A stretch of DNA of 46,976 bases from an uncultured Actinoplanes sp. (GTDB lineage Bacteria; Actinomycetota; Actinomycetes; Mycobacteriales; Micromonosporaceae): contig NZ_CAKUCL010000029.1 in NCBI RefSeq assembly GCF_934643405.1, forward strand, positions 1 to 46,976, in the 5' to 3' direction. The notes under the pieces were generated by a model, which saw only the letters and a program-made list of their open reading frames with translations, was not told where the DNA came from and did not search any database. Positions 7,582-17,600 of this stretch are shown one piece after another. A program made the translations under genes and the position numbers. Each line of letters opens with the position of its first letter. Position 1 is the first letter of the stretch.

Positions 7582-8559
7582 GTGCGGATTTTCGTGACCG
7601 GCGGTGCCGGCTTCATCGGATCGGCCTATGTGCGGGCCCTCCTTGCGGATGAGTATGCGGCGGTGACCGGCGCGTCGGTGACGGTTCTGGACCTGTTGTC
7701 CTATTCGGGCAATCGCGCCAATCTGCCGGAGTCGAATTCCCGACTCACCTTCGTGCAAGGCGATATTTCGGATTCGGCGCTCCTGCGCGATTTGCTCCCG
7801 GGGCACGACGTAATCGTCCATTTCGCCGCCGAATCTCATGTGGACCGGTCGATCACCGGCGCGCTGCCGTTCGTCACCACCAACGTGCTCGGCACGCAGA
7901 CTTTGCTGGACGAGGCGCGAGCGGCCGGGATCGGCCGGTTCGTCCACGTCTCGACCGACGAGGTGTACGGCTCGATCGCCGAGGGATCGTGGACCGAGAC
8001 GTGGCCGTTGCAGCCGAACTCGCCGTACGCCGCCTCGAAGGCCGCCTCCGACCTGATGGCCCTGGCCGCGCACCGCACGCACGGCCTCGACGTGGTCGTC
8101 ACCCGGTGCTCCAACAACTACGGCGAACACCAGTTCCCCGAGAAGGTCGTCCCGCTGTTCGTGACGAATCTGCTCGACGGCAAGGACGTGCCGCTCTACG
8201 GCGACGGCGGGAACGTCCGCGACTGGCTGCACGTGTCCGACCATTGCCGCGGCATCCAGCTGGTGCTGGAGAAGGGCCGATCCGGCGAGGTCTACCACAT
8301 CGGCGGCGGCACCGAGCTGACGAACCGGGAGCTGACCGGCAAACTGCTCGAGGCCTGCGGCGCCGGCTGGGACCGGGTGCGTCAGGTCCCCGACCGCAAG
8401 GGCCACGACCGGCGGTACTCGCTGGACATCACGAAGATCAGCCGGGAGCTCGGGTACGCGCCGCGGGTCTCGCTGACCGACGGCCTGGCCGCCACGGTCG
8501 CCTGGTACCGCGACAACCGGGCCTGGTGGGAACCGCTCAAGGCGCGGAGTGCCCTCTGA
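7582..8559 (+). CDS. rmlB: dTDP-glucose 4,6-dehydratase
   Basis: A 325-residue extended short-chain dehydrogenase, second step of dTDP-rhamnose synthesis. The NAD motif GGAGFIGSAYVR opens the protein. LSYSGNRANL, HFAAESHVDRSI, HVSTDEVYGSI and the catalytic pair in YAASKAASD follow in normal order, and SNNYGEHQFPEKVVPLF plus GDGGNVRDWLHVSDHCRG are diagnostic of RmlB. It starts at GTG 7582, apparently leaderless, and ends in a one-base TGATG overlap with rmlD. Confidence 0.96.
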   Translation: MRIFVTGGAGFIGSAYVRALLADEYAAVTGASVTVLDLLSYSGNRANLPESNSRLTFVQGDISDSALLRDLLPGHDVIVHFAAESHVDRSITGALPFVTTNVLGTQTLLDEARAAGIGRFVHVSTDEVYGSIAEGSWTETWPLQPNSPYAASKAASDLMALAAHRTHGLDVVVTRCSNNYGEHQFPEKVVPLFVTNLLDGKDVPLYGDGGNVRDWLHVSDHCRGIQLVLEKGRSGEVYHIGGGTELTNRELTGKLLEACGAGWDRVRQVPDRKGHDRRYSLDITKISRELGYAPRVSLTDGLAATVAWYRDNRAWWEPLKARSAL

Positions 8560-9413
8560 TGCGCTGGCTGATCACCGGCGCGGGCGGGATGCTCGGGCAG
8601 GATCTGCGGGCGGTCCTCGCCGCGGCGGGGGAGACCGACGTGGTGGCGCCCCCGCGGGCCGAGCTGGACATCGCGGACCCCGCCGCGGTGCGCGCGTTCG
8701 TGGACGGCGCCGACGTGGTGGTGAACACCGCCGCGTGGACGGACGTCGACGGTGCCGAGACGGCCGAGCACGCGGCAACGGCGGTCAACGGCGACGCCGT
8801 ACGGGACCTGGCCGCCGCCGCCGGGAAACGGCTGATCCACATCTCCACCGACTACGTCTTCGACGGCGCCGCCGGCGATCCGATCGCCGAGGATGCGCCG
8901 CTCGCGCCGCTCAACGCCTACGGGCGGAGCAAGGCGGTGGGGGAGCGGGCGGTCCTCGCCGCCGGCGGATACGTGGTGCGCACCGCATGGCTCTACGGCG
9001 CTCACGGCCCCAACTTCGTGCGCACCGTGCTGCGGCTGGCCGGCGAGCGGGAGACGCTGGACGTGGTCGACGACCAGCAGGGGCCGCCCACCTGGTCGTA
9101 CGCCCTGGCGGGTCAGCTGGTGGCACTGGCCCGGGCCGCCGCGGACGGCCGGGCCGCGCCCGGCGCGTACCACGGCACCGCGGCCGGCTCGACGACGTGG
9201 TTCGGGCTCGCGCGGGCGGTCTTCGCCGAGGCCGGGCTGGATCCGTCGCGGGTGCGGCCGACCACCAGCGACCGGTTCGTCCGCCCGGCCCGCCGCCCGG
9301 CGTACAGTGTCCTCTCCCACGCCGCCTGGTCCGGGACCGGTGTGGCCCCGCTGACCGACTGGCGTCCGATGCTCACCGCCGCGATGCCCTCGTTGCTCGC
9401 CGATCCGGCGTAA
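8559..9413 (+). CDS. rmlD: dTDP-4-dehydrorhamnose reductase
   Basis: A 284-residue NAD(P)H-dependent reductase, the last step to dTDP-L-rhamnose. The nucleotide-binding start is WLITGAGGMLGQDL. NTAAWTDVDGAE, HISTDYVFDGA, the catalytic YGRSK and RTAWLYGAHGPNFVRT are all present in order. ATG 8559 shares a base with the rmlB stop, so it is coupled. It is full length. Confidence 0.95.
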   Translation: MRWLITGAGGMLGQDLRAVLAAAGETDVVAPPRAELDIADPAAVRAFVDGADVVVNTAAWTDVDGAETAEHAATAVNGDAVRDLAAAAGKRLIHISTDYVFDGAAGDPIAEDAPLAPLNAYGRSKAVGERAVLAAGGYVVRTAWLYGAHGPNFVRTVLRLAGERETLDVVDDQQGPPTWSYALAGQLVALARAAADGRAAPGAYHGTAAGSTTWFGLARAVFAEAGLDPSRVRPTTSDRFVRPARRPAYSVLSHAAWSGTGVAPLTDWRPMLTAAMPSLLADPA

Positions 9414-9424
9414 GGTGCGGTGGC

Positions 9425-9958
9425 ATGCGGCAGGCGATCATCTTCCACGGGACCGGAGCGCATCCCGGTGTCGCCTGGTATCCGTGGCTTGCCGGGCGGC
9501 TGCGGGCCCGCGGATTCGACGTCGAGGTGCCGCACTACGCGGGGCTCAACGTCGAGCCGATCAAGCTGTTCCTGCCCAGGGTGCTCGGCGGGCATCGGTT
9601 CGGGGCGGACACCGTCGTCGTCGGGCACTCGGGCGGAGCCGCGCTGCTGCTGGCCCTGCTCGAGCACGTCACGGTCGACCAGGCGATTCTCGTGGCGGGG
9701 TACTGCACGCGCCCCAACGACAGCGACGAGCCGGTGCTTCAGGACAGCTACGACTGGGCGACGATCCGGGGCAACGCGAACGAGTTCTTCTTCCTCAACT
9801 CGCGGGCCGATCCGTACGGGTGTGACGAGCACCAGGGACGCGCGATGTTCGATCGGCTGGGTGGCACGCAGATCGTCCGCGACGACGGCCACTTCGGCGA
9901 CCACGGGCAGGACTACGACGAGTTCCCGCTGCTGGAACGCCTCATCCGCGATCAGTGA
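9425..9958 (+). CDS. Small alpha/beta hydrolase, RBBP9/YdeN type
   Basis: A 177-residue single-domain serine hydrolase. The nucleophile elbow is VVVGHSGGAA (Ser69), and a C-terminal DGHFGDHG supplies a catalytic histidine. The size and the N-terminal AIIFHGTGAHP fit the RBBP9/YdeN family, whose substrates are poorly known. It follows rmlD by 11 nt and may be in the same transcript, though nothing ties it to rhamnose. Its 3' end overlaps the convergent ThDP enzyme by 7 nt. Confidence 0.8.
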   Translation: MRQAIIFHGTGAHPGVAWYPWLAGRLRARGFDVEVPHYAGLNVEPIKLFLPRVLGGHRFGADTVVVGHSGGAALLLALLEHVTVDQAILVAGYCTRPNDSDEPVLQDSYDWATIRGNANEFFFLNSRADPYGCDEHQGRAMFDRLGGTQIVRDDGHFGDHGQDYDEFPLLERLIRDQ

Positions 9959-11583
9959 CCCCGGAACGCCTCCGCCAGCCACCACGACGGCTGCGACGGC
10001 GAGACCTTGAGATCCACCACCATCGGCACCTCCCGCGGCCCGTCCAGCCACGCCCGCACGGCCTCAAGATCTTCGGGTTTCCGTACGGTCGTGGCCGCGC
10101 ACCCGTGCCCACGCCCGATCGCCGCGATGTCCGTCGGGGGGAACCGCACCGTGGACAACGGGTGGCCGGCCGGACCGAAATGGTGCACCTCCGCGCCGTA
10201 CGCCTCGTCGTTGTAGACCAGGATCAGCATCCCGAGCCCGAGCCGCCGCACGGTGTCCAGCTCGGCGATGCCCATCAGGAAGCCGCCGTCGCCGCAGGCC
10301 GCGACGGGCAGCCGCGACGGCGACGCCAGGGCCGCGCCGATCGCGCTGGCCAGCCCCAGCCCCACCGACTGGAACGCCTGCGTGAAGCAGAACCCGCGAT
10401 GGTCCGGCACCGACAGGTACATCGACGGATAGCCCATGAAATTTCCGGAGTCGACCGCCACGACCCGGTCCACGGGCAGCATGTCGTCGAGCAGGATGCT
10501 CGCCGTGCGCGGATCGATGTGCGACGCGTCCGAGACGTCGGAGTAGGCCTCGTCACGCCACCGGCCCGACACGGCGATCCGGTCCCGCACCTGCGGGCTG
10601 CGGTAGCCCGCGCCGGCGCCGGCGATCGAGGACAGCACGGCCCGCGCGGTGCCGCCCACGTCGCCCACGATGCCCAGGTCGACCCGGTGATGCGCCCCCA
10701 CCGCGGCCGGCTCCAGGTCGACCTGCGCCACCGTGGCGTGCGGCCCGACCAGCGCCCCGTGCCGCGTGGTCCACATGTTCAGCGACGCGCCCCAGGCCAC
10801 CACGAGATCCGCCTGCGGGATGAGCGTGGCCGCGAGCGGCGTGGCGAATCCGCCGGAGACGTCGAGGTTCCACGCGTTGCCCGCGAACAGCCCCTTGGCC
10901 ACCGCGGAGGTCGCCAGCAACGCCCCCGACTCGGCGGCGAGCGCCTCCAGCTCGGCCCGTGCCCCCAGCGCGCCGCGCCCGGCGATGAAGACCGGCCGCG
11001 ACGCCCGCTCCAGCAGCTCCACCAGCGCCGCGACGGCGGCGTCCGCGGCCCGCGGCGGATGCGCGACCACCGCGGGCGGCGGTGACGCGATCGTCGCCGG
11101 CCGGGCCTGCACATCCAGCGGCAGGTTCAGCACCACGGTCCGCCGCTCGCCGGACGCCACCCGCCAGGCGCGCGCGGCGTCGGCGACCGCGGTCTGCGGG
11201 CCGTGCACCCGGTCGCTCACCGCGCCCACCGCCCGCGCCAGCGCCTCCTGATCCACCCGGAAGTTCGACCGCAACGCCGAGGCGGCCGGTTCGGCGGCGA
11301 GCACCACCAACGGCGTCCGGCTCTTGGCCGCCTCGGCGATCCCGGTCATCGCGTTGGTGAGCCCGCAGCCCTGATGCACGCTCAGCACCCCGGTCCGCCC
11401 GCTGAGGCGGGCATAGGCGTCCGCGGCCGTGGCGGCCCCACCCTCGTGGCGGGCCGCCACGAACCGCGCCCCGCCCGCCACCAGCGCGTTCGTGACGTGG
11501 AAGTTGCCGCTGCCGACCACCCCGAAGACGTGATCCGCGCCGAGCGACACCAGCGTGGCGCCGACCACCTCGGCGACGTTCAT
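9952..11583 (-). CDS. Thiamine diphosphate-dependent decarboxylase/lyase
   Basis: A 543-residue three-domain enzyme of the acetolactate synthase/benzoylformate decarboxylase superfamily. The N-terminal PYR domain has the catalytic glutamate in RHEGGAA (Glu47). The central domain has RPVFIAGRGALGA. The C-terminal PP domain has GDGGFLMGIAELDTV with GDG at 431-433 and Asn458, the ThDP-Mg motif. It lacks features that would single out acetolactate synthase. ATG 11583 overlaps the stop of the cyclase gene as ATGA, so the two enzymes are co-translated and probably act in sequence: a ring or amide hydrolysis gives a 2-oxo acid, which this enzyme would decarboxylate. The substrate is unknown; see the findings for the isatin idea. 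Confidence 0.85.
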   Translation of the reverse strand: MNVAEVVGATLVSLGADHVFGVVGSGNFHVTNALVAGGARFVAARHEGGAATAADAYARLSGRTGVLSVHQGCGLTNAMTGIAEAAKSRTPLVVLAAEPAASALRSNFRVDQEALARAVGAVSDRVHGPQTAVADAARAWRVASGERRTVVLNLPLDVQARPATIASPPPAVVAHPPRAADAAVAALVELLERASRPVFIAGRGALGARAELEALAAESGALLATSAVAKGLFAGNAWNLDVSGGFATPLAATLIPQADLVVAWGASLNMWTTRHGALVGPHATVAQVDLEPAAVGAHHRVDLGIVGDVGGTARAVLSSIAGAGAGYRSPQVRDRIAVSGRWRDEAYSDVSDASHIDPRTASILLDDMLPVDRVVAVDSGNFMGYPSMYLSVPDHRGFCFTQAFQSVGLGLASAIGAALASPSRLPVAACGDGGFLMGIAELDTVRRLGLGMLILVYNDEAYGAEVHHFGPAGHPLSTVRFPPTDIAAIGRGHGCAATTVRKPEDLEAVRAWLDGPREVPMVVDLKVSPSQPSWWLAEAFRGH

Positions 11584-12353
11584 CGCTCGACCAGCGCCAG
11601 CACCCGCGCCGGGCTGCCCGAGCCGCCGACGATCGGCAGCGGCGCGGCGATCACCACCGCGCCGGTCGCGGGCAGCCGGGACAGGTTCTGCAGCTGCGTC
11701 AGGCCGTACTTGCCGGCGCCCAGCAGGTACGAATGGCACGGGAACGGCGGGTCGAACGAGTGCGCGGCCCCGGCGTCGGTGCCGACCGTCTCCACCCCGA
11801 CGCCGATCACCGGCGCCTCGGTGGCCAGCCATTGCGCCGCGGACACCGAGATGCCGGGGGTGTGCGGGCCGGTCTCGTCGGCGTTCAGGAACGCCTGCTG
11901 GTCGGCGGATCGCGCGTCCCACCCCGTACGCACCAGGAGCCACCCGCCCGCCGGAAGCGGGCCGTGCGTGCTCTCCCATTCCCGCACATGATCGATCTCC
12001 AGCAGGAAGTCCGGATCGTCCGCGACCCGCCCGGACACGTCGATCACCGCGGCCGGCGCGACCAGCCGGGACGGCATGATCTGCGACACGTCCTCGCCGT
12101 CCTTCGCGGTGACCCAGTGCACCGGCGCGTCCAGGTGGGTGCCGGTGTGCTCGCCGGTGTGGATGTTGTTCCAGTACCAGGCCGGCCCGCGATCGTCGTA
12201 CCGGCTGATCTGTTCGAGGCCGAACGGGATCGTGTCGGCGAACGGCTCCGGCAGCTTCAGGATCGGGGTGCCGGCGGACAGCGGCGCGCTGAGGTCGACG
12301 ACCTCGATCGTGCCCGCGCCGATCCCGGCCACCAGTGACTCGAGAACGCTCAT
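11580..12353 (-). CDS. Cyclase-family metal hydrolase (kynurenine formamidase/isatin hydrolase fold)
   Basis: A 257-residue member of the cyclase family. The metal-binding signature HTGTHLDAPVH spans residues 69-79, and a second conserved block, GVGVETVGTDAG, lies near residue 185. Known members hydrolyse amides or lactams (N-formylkynurenine, isatin) with Mn or Zn. ATG 12351-12353 follows GGAGGG closely. It is the first gene of a two-gene operon with the ThDP enzyme. The preceding 240 nt hold no gene. Confidence 0.85.
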   Translation of the reverse strand: MSVLESLVAGIGAGTIEVVDLSAPLSAGTPILKLPEPFADTIPFGLEQISRYDDRGPAWYWNNIHTGEHTGTHLDAPVHWVTAKDGEDVSQIMPSRLVAPAAVIDVSGRVADDPDFLLEIDHVREWESTHGPLPAGGWLLVRTGWDARSADQQAFLNADETGPHTPGISVSAAQWLATEAPVIGVGVETVGTDAGAAHSFDPPFPCHSYLLGAGKYGLTQLQNLSRLPATGAVVIAAPLPIVGGSGSPARVLALVER

Positions 12354-12592
12354 CGGCCCTCCACTGTGTAGGGTGCGAGCCTCCGATTATCCGGCCGCCC
12401 GGACGGCCGGCGCGAGCCTTTCCTCGCAGAATCGGCGGAATGTCGCCGGCGCCGGGATCGCCCGGCGGCAGCGGAATTGCGAGGTGGCGCCGGGCCGGGC
12501 GCGGGTGACGTCGGCCGGATCGCCGTGCGAGTCTGTAACCACGTCCCCCGGTCGCGACCTGGGCATCCAGCCCGGCCGGGTCGCTGCCGCCG

Positions 12593-13624
12593 GTGGAAGT
12601 GGTGATCACGATGATGACGGGAGCTCCCCGGCTGCGGCAGGGCGGCCGCCGCGTCGACCTCGTCCTCGGCCTGCTGCTGGTGACCGGCGTGTGCACCGGC
12701 ATCGCGGCCAACACGATCGGCGTGAACTGGCCGTTCGACCTCATCCAGCTGCACGCCGGCGCGGCGTTGGCGATCCTGCTGCTGGCCCCGTGGAAGTTCG
12801 TGGTGATCCGGCGCGGCCTGGGCCGCGCCCGGCGCTCGCGGTGGCTCAAGTCGCTGTCGATCGGGCTGGCCGTGTTCGTCCTGGTCACGATCGGCAGCGG
12901 GCTGCTGCACTCGACCGGCCGTGCCGAGTTCGTCGGGCCGCTGACCCTGATGCAGATCCACGTCGGCGCGGCGGTCGGCGCCGTCTGCGCCGTGGCCGCG
13001 CATTTCTGGGGGCACGCGGTCCGGCCCCGCCGCACCGACCCGGACCGGCGGGCCCTGCTGCGATTCGGGGCGCTGGGCATCGGCGCGGCGGCGGCCACGA
13101 CCCTGTGGGACACGTGGGGTGCGACCGAACGGCGGTTCTCCGGCTCGGTGCCCAAGGATCACCTCGAGGTGACCGCCTGGATCAACGACGCGGTCCAGCA
13201 CATCGACCCGACGTCGTGGGACCTGCGGGTCGGCACCGCGTCGTTCGACCTGGCCACGGTGGGGGCGCTGCCGCAGGAACGGTTCACCGCGATCCTCGAC
13301 TGCACCAGCGGCTGGTACAGCCGGCAGGAGTGGACGGGCGTGCGGCTCAGCTCACTGCTCGCCGCGGCCGGCGTCACCGGCGGCGGGTGGCGCAGCGTCG
13401 AGGTGCGCTCGGCGACCGGATACGCGCGATGGTTCGGCGCGTCGACGCTGGACCAGGTGTGGCTCGTGACCGCGGTCGCGGGCGAGCCCCTCTCGTACGG
13501 ACATGGTTATCCGGCCCGCATCGTGGCGCCCGGCCGCCGCGGGTTCTGGTGGGTCAAGTGGGTCACCTCGATCACGCCGTCCGCGCGGCCGCCGTGGGCG
13601 CAGTCGGTGTTCCCGCTGACATGA
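12593..13624 (+). CDS. Membrane-anchored molybdopterin-dependent oxidoreductase
   Basis: About 343 residues. The N-terminal third has four membrane helices (LVLGLLLVTGVCTGIAA, LHAGAALAILLLAPW, LSIGLAVFVLVTIGSGLL, IHVGAAVGAVCAVAAHF) with histidines placed as in b-type cytochromes (IQLHAG, QIHVGA, HFWGH). The C-terminal part is a sulfite-oxidase-type molybdenum domain. Its likely Mo-ligand cysteine is in LDCTSGWYSRQEWTGV, and the domain ends YPARIVAPGRRGFWWVKWV. It would pass electrons between a periplasmic Mo site and the membrane pool; the substrate is unknown. GTG 12593, GTG 12602 and ATG 12611 are all possible starts, and GGAAG makes ATG 12611 attractive. Confidence 0.82.
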   Translation: MEVVITMMTGAPRLRQGGRRVDLVLGLLLVTGVCTGIAANTIGVNWPFDLIQLHAGAALAILLLAPWKFVVIRRGLGRARRSRWLKSLSIGLAVFVLVTIGSGLLHSTGRAEFVGPLTLMQIHVGAAVGAVCAVAAHFWGHAVRPRRTDPDRRALLRFGALGIGAAAATTLWDTWGATERRFSGSVPKDHLEVTAWINDAVQHIDPTSWDLRVGTASFDLATVGALPQERFTAILDCTSGWYSRQEWTGVRLSSLLAAAGVTGGGWRSVEVRSATGYARWFGASTLDQVWLVTAVAGEPLSYGHGYPARIVAPGRRGFWWVKWVTSITPSARPPWAQSVFPLT

Positions 13625-13734
13625 GCAGCGCATTCGCTTGCTTCCCGCAGAAAGCGATGTGCGTCGCATTCCTCTGGTGCTCCATTCTCCGTGATGGTTT
13701 CGTGACGGAGGGGCTCGAACAGGGAGGGGAGACC

Positions 13735-14559
13735 ATGCCGACCATCACCACCAACGACGGCGTCGAGATCTTCTACAAGGACTGGGGGACCGGGCAGCCG
13801 ATCGTCTTCAGCCACGGCTGGCCGTTGTCGGCCGACGACTGGGACAACCAGATGATGTTCTTCCTGGCGCAGGGCTACCGGGTCATCGCGCACGACCGGC
13901 GCGGCCACGGGCGCTCGTCGCAGGTGGCCGACGGCCACGACATGGACCACTACGCCGACGACCTGGCCGCGGTGACCGCCCACCTCGATCTGCACGACGC
14001 CATCCACGTCGGCCACTCCACCGGCGGCGGCGAGGTCGCACATTACATCGGCCGCCACGGCGAGAGCCGAGTGGCACGGGCCGTTCTGATCAGCGCCGTC
14101 CCGCCGATCATGGTGCAGACCGAGAACAATCCCGGCGGCCTGCCGAAGAGCGTCTTCGACGGGTTCCAGGCACAGCTGGCCGCGAACCGTACCGGCTTCT
14201 ACCGCGACCTGGCGTCCGGCCCGTTCTACGGCTACAACCGTCCCGGCGTCGAATCGTCCGAGGCGATCATCCAGAACTGGTGGCGGCAGGGCATGATGGG
14301 CGGCGCGAAGGCCCACTACGACGGCATCGTGGCGTTCTCGCAGACCGACTTCACCGAGGACCTCAAGAAAATCACCGTCCCGATGCTGGTCATGCACGGC
14401 GACGACGACCAGATCGTGCCGTACGCCGACGCCGGGCCGCTGACCGCCAAGCTCGTCAAGAACAGCACGCTCAAGACCTACGAGGGCTTCCCGCACGGCA
14501 TGCCCACCACCCAGCACGAGACCATCAACAAGGACCTGCTGGAGTGGCTGCGCTCCTGA
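13735..14559 (+). CDS. Alpha/beta hydrolase, non-heme chloroperoxidase family
   Basis: A 274-residue hydrolase of the cofactor-free haloperoxidase/esterase family. The start is clear: AGGGAGGGGA lies just before ATG 13735. The oxyanion region is FSHGWPLSADDW, the nucleophile is Ser95 in VGHSTGGGE, the acid is in MHGDDDQIVP and the histidine in GFPHGMPTT. These proteins are usually esterases that can form peracids. No partner gene is adjacent. Confidence 0.9.
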   Translation: MPTITTNDGVEIFYKDWGTGQPIVFSHGWPLSADDWDNQMMFFLAQGYRVIAHDRRGHGRSSQVADGHDMDHYADDLAAVTAHLDLHDAIHVGHSTGGGEVAHYIGRHGESRVARAVLISAVPPIMVQTENNPGGLPKSVFDGFQAQLAANRTGFYRDLASGPFYGYNRPGVESSEAIIQNWWRQGMMGGAKAHYDGIVAFSQTDFTEDLKKITVPMLVMHGDDDQIVPYADAGPLTAKLVKNSTLKTYEGFPHGMPTTQHETINKDLLEWLRS

Positions 14560-14570
14560 CCGGCACCCGC

Positions 14571-14602
14571 GGCCGCCCCCGGGGTGCGAACCGGGGGCGG
14601 CC
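14571..14602. terminator. Strong bidirectional hairpin
   Basis: GGCCGCCCCCGG and CCGGGGGCGGCC form a perfect 12-bp stem with an 8-base loop, exactly between the convergent haloperoxidase-like gene (stop 14559) and nuclease gene (stop 14611). Confidence 0.85.
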
Positions 14603-14610
14603 GGTCCCGG

Positions 14611-17600
14611 TCAGGACACCGGCTTCCACGGACCGAACGGGAGGCCCGGGACCTGGTTGCGGGTCCACCACTGGGCCCGCCACCGCGAACCCTGGTACGA
14701 CACCACGTCACCGGCGTCGAAGACGCGCGACGCGGTCCACAGCGTGGTGCCGTCCGGCGTCGTCGCGATCTGCTCCCACGGGCCCCACGGGTCGCCGGGC
14801 TTCTGGTTCTGCGTCCACCACAGCGCCCGCCATACCGAACCGTTGAAGGACACCAGATCGCCGGCCCGGTAGGCCTTCGTCGCGTCCCAGGCCGGCGTCG
14901 ACGGCAACCTCAGGCCGGCCAGCACCGGGTCGTGGTCGGAGGCCGCGAACGGATCGTCGCCGTTGAACAGCAGCGTCGCGTTGTAGTTGTAGCGGCTGTA
15001 CGAGTACGCCACCGCCTCCTGCGCGTTGATCTGCCAGATGTCCGCCCCGGTCACCATCGCCCTCGCGGCCCCGTTCGCCAGCACGTGATCGAGCGAGCCC
15101 TCCAGGCCGTCGAACGAGTAGGTCCACTCCGACGGGCTCAACGTGCTGCCCAGATCGGTGTACCCGCCGGCGTACAGCTCCTCCATCGGATCCTCGTGCG
15201 TGTACGAGTTGAAGTCGCCCACCAGGAAGATCCGGTCGGTGCCGAGGGCCGCCGCGGTCCGCGCCGCGAAGGCGCTCGTGGCCTGCGCCTCCCGCACCCG
15301 GGTCGCGTTGAAGGCGCCCTGCTCACCCTCCTCGTCACCCGGGTAGAGCGGGGTGCCCGGGCCCTTGGACTTCCAGTGGTTCGCCACCACCAGGAACGCG
15401 TCCGCGTCGCTCGCCCCGGCCTTCGCGAAGCCCTGCGCGAGCGGCTCGCGGGCGACCGAGAACGGCTCACCCTCGTCGGATTCGGTGGCGAGCACCGCCG
15501 GCGCCCCGACCGGGGAGATCAGCGCCGGCTGGTAGATGAACGCCGTACGGATCACGTCCTGCTGAGCCAGCGGCGGCAGACCGGCCGGCGAAGGCACGTA
15601 CGCCCAGGTCGCCGCCCCGGTGGCAGCGTTCAGCGCGTCGACCAGCCCGGCCAGCGCGGTGTCGCGCGGCTCGCCGAACCAGGCCGAGTTCTCGATCTCC
15701 TCGAGCGACACCACGCCCGCGCCGAGCCGGTTGATGCCCGTCACGATCTTCGCCTGCTGCCGCGCGAAGCTGGCCGCGTTCGCCGCGCCCCGCGGGCCCG
15801 GCTCGCCGTTCCTGCCGGTGCAGGTGTTGACGCCGATGTGGTTGCCGGCCCGGTCGTTGTGGTAGGTGCACGTCCCGAGTCCCTTGGCGACATACTCCTC
15901 GCCGGTCATCGGGAAGTAGTTCTCCACGTTGAACGTCGCCAGCCGGATGCCGCCGAGCGCGGCGGGATGCTCGTTGGCGCTGCGGGTGTCACTGAACGTC
16001 GCCACCGCCGAGCCGTCGTCGGTCACCGGCCGTACCGGCTGGAAGTTCCACAACGCGTTGCGATAGTCCAGGACCACCGGCTGGTGGAAGGTGACCTTCG
16101 ACCCGACACTGACCGTGTTCGCCGGCGTGAGCCAGGGGAGAGGCCGGCCCGCGTTCGCCGCGCTGCTGTAGTTGATGCTCGACCCGTCGTCCAGGGTGAC
16201 CTTGCGGGCCGCGTTGTCCGCCGCGACCGCCTGCGCCTCGGCGCTGCCGGCCCGGGCGGCGTCGGTCGGCTGCCGCAGCGGAGTCGAGCCCGCGGCCAGG
16301 GTGAACGAGCCGTAGAAGTTGGCGTCGTAGTTGTCGCTGACGGTGAAGGTGCCCTGCGGCGCGAGCAGCTCGCCCTCGTGCGCCTCCTTCTGCGCGTCGG
16401 TGCCCAGCCGCGCCCACGGGATCACGCCGGCGGCGACCGGCGGCAGCGGGTCGGCGAGCCGGCTCACCGTGGGGCTGCCGATCTCGGTCTCGCCGGCGAA
16501 CTCCTGAACCTTCCCGGTGACGCGAACGCTGTCACCCACGGTGACCTGAGCCGCGGCCGTCGAGCCGAACACGAACACCGCGTCCGAGGCGCCCGGGGTC
16601 TTGTCGTCCGCCGGGTCGCCGCCCGCGCCGCCGGTCTGCACGAAGAAGCCGTTGAACCCGCCGGACGGATACGTCGCGGTCACCACGCCGTCGGTGGTCA
16701 CGACCTGTCCGGCGTACGGGGAGGTGTCGGTGCCGGTCCCCTGGATCTGCGCGATGGACAACGCCGGCGCCGGCTCACCGACCTGGAAACCGAAGGCGGC
16801 GCCGGCCGTCGCGCCGGTCGCGTCGGTCACGGTCACCGTCACCGTCGAGGTGCCGGCCCGCGCCGGCGTCCCCGTGATCACACCCTGGGCGCTGATCTCC
16901 AGCCCGGCGGGCAGGCCGCTTGCCTCCCAGCGGTACGGCGTCTGCCCGCCCGAAGCGGCCAGCGTGAGCGGGGCGATGGCCGTCCCGGCGGTGGCGTTCT
17001 GCGTTCCCGGGTTGGTCACCGCCAGCGCCGTCCCGCCGCCGTCGCTCGCCGCGTTCTGCGGAGTGGGCGCCGCGGTCCGGAAGTCGGCCGCGTTGTCATC
17101 GGTGTCCGCGCCGCCGGCCGCACGCTGGTAGCTCAGCGTCACCGAGTTCCCGCTGGGCGCGGACCCCTCCGGCGCGTTGCTCGTCCCCCACCCGATCCGG
17201 TCGATGACGGCCGGGTCGGTGGGCAGGACCCCGGTCGCGCTGCCGGCGACGTAGAGCGTCCCGCCGGCGGCCCCCGGATTGACGCTGCCCCCGGTGCTGA
17301 GGTCCGGTGCCGGCAGCGCCTCACCGCCGGCGCCGTTGCTGGGCAGCTGGATCAGGAAGTGCCCGTGCGCGGCCACCGTCCCGGACAGCGCGAACACCTG
17401 GGACCCGCCCGGCACCACGGTGCTGGTGGCCGCCCGGTACTGCAGCGTGTCCCCGGCCAGGGAAACCGCACTACCGGTCGGGTTGTACAGCTCGACGAAC
17501 TTGTTCACATATGTGGCTCCGGCCGACCCGCCGTTGACGTACACCTCGCTGATGACCAGCCCGGTCCCGGCCGGGTTCGCATAGGCAGGCCCACCGAGGA

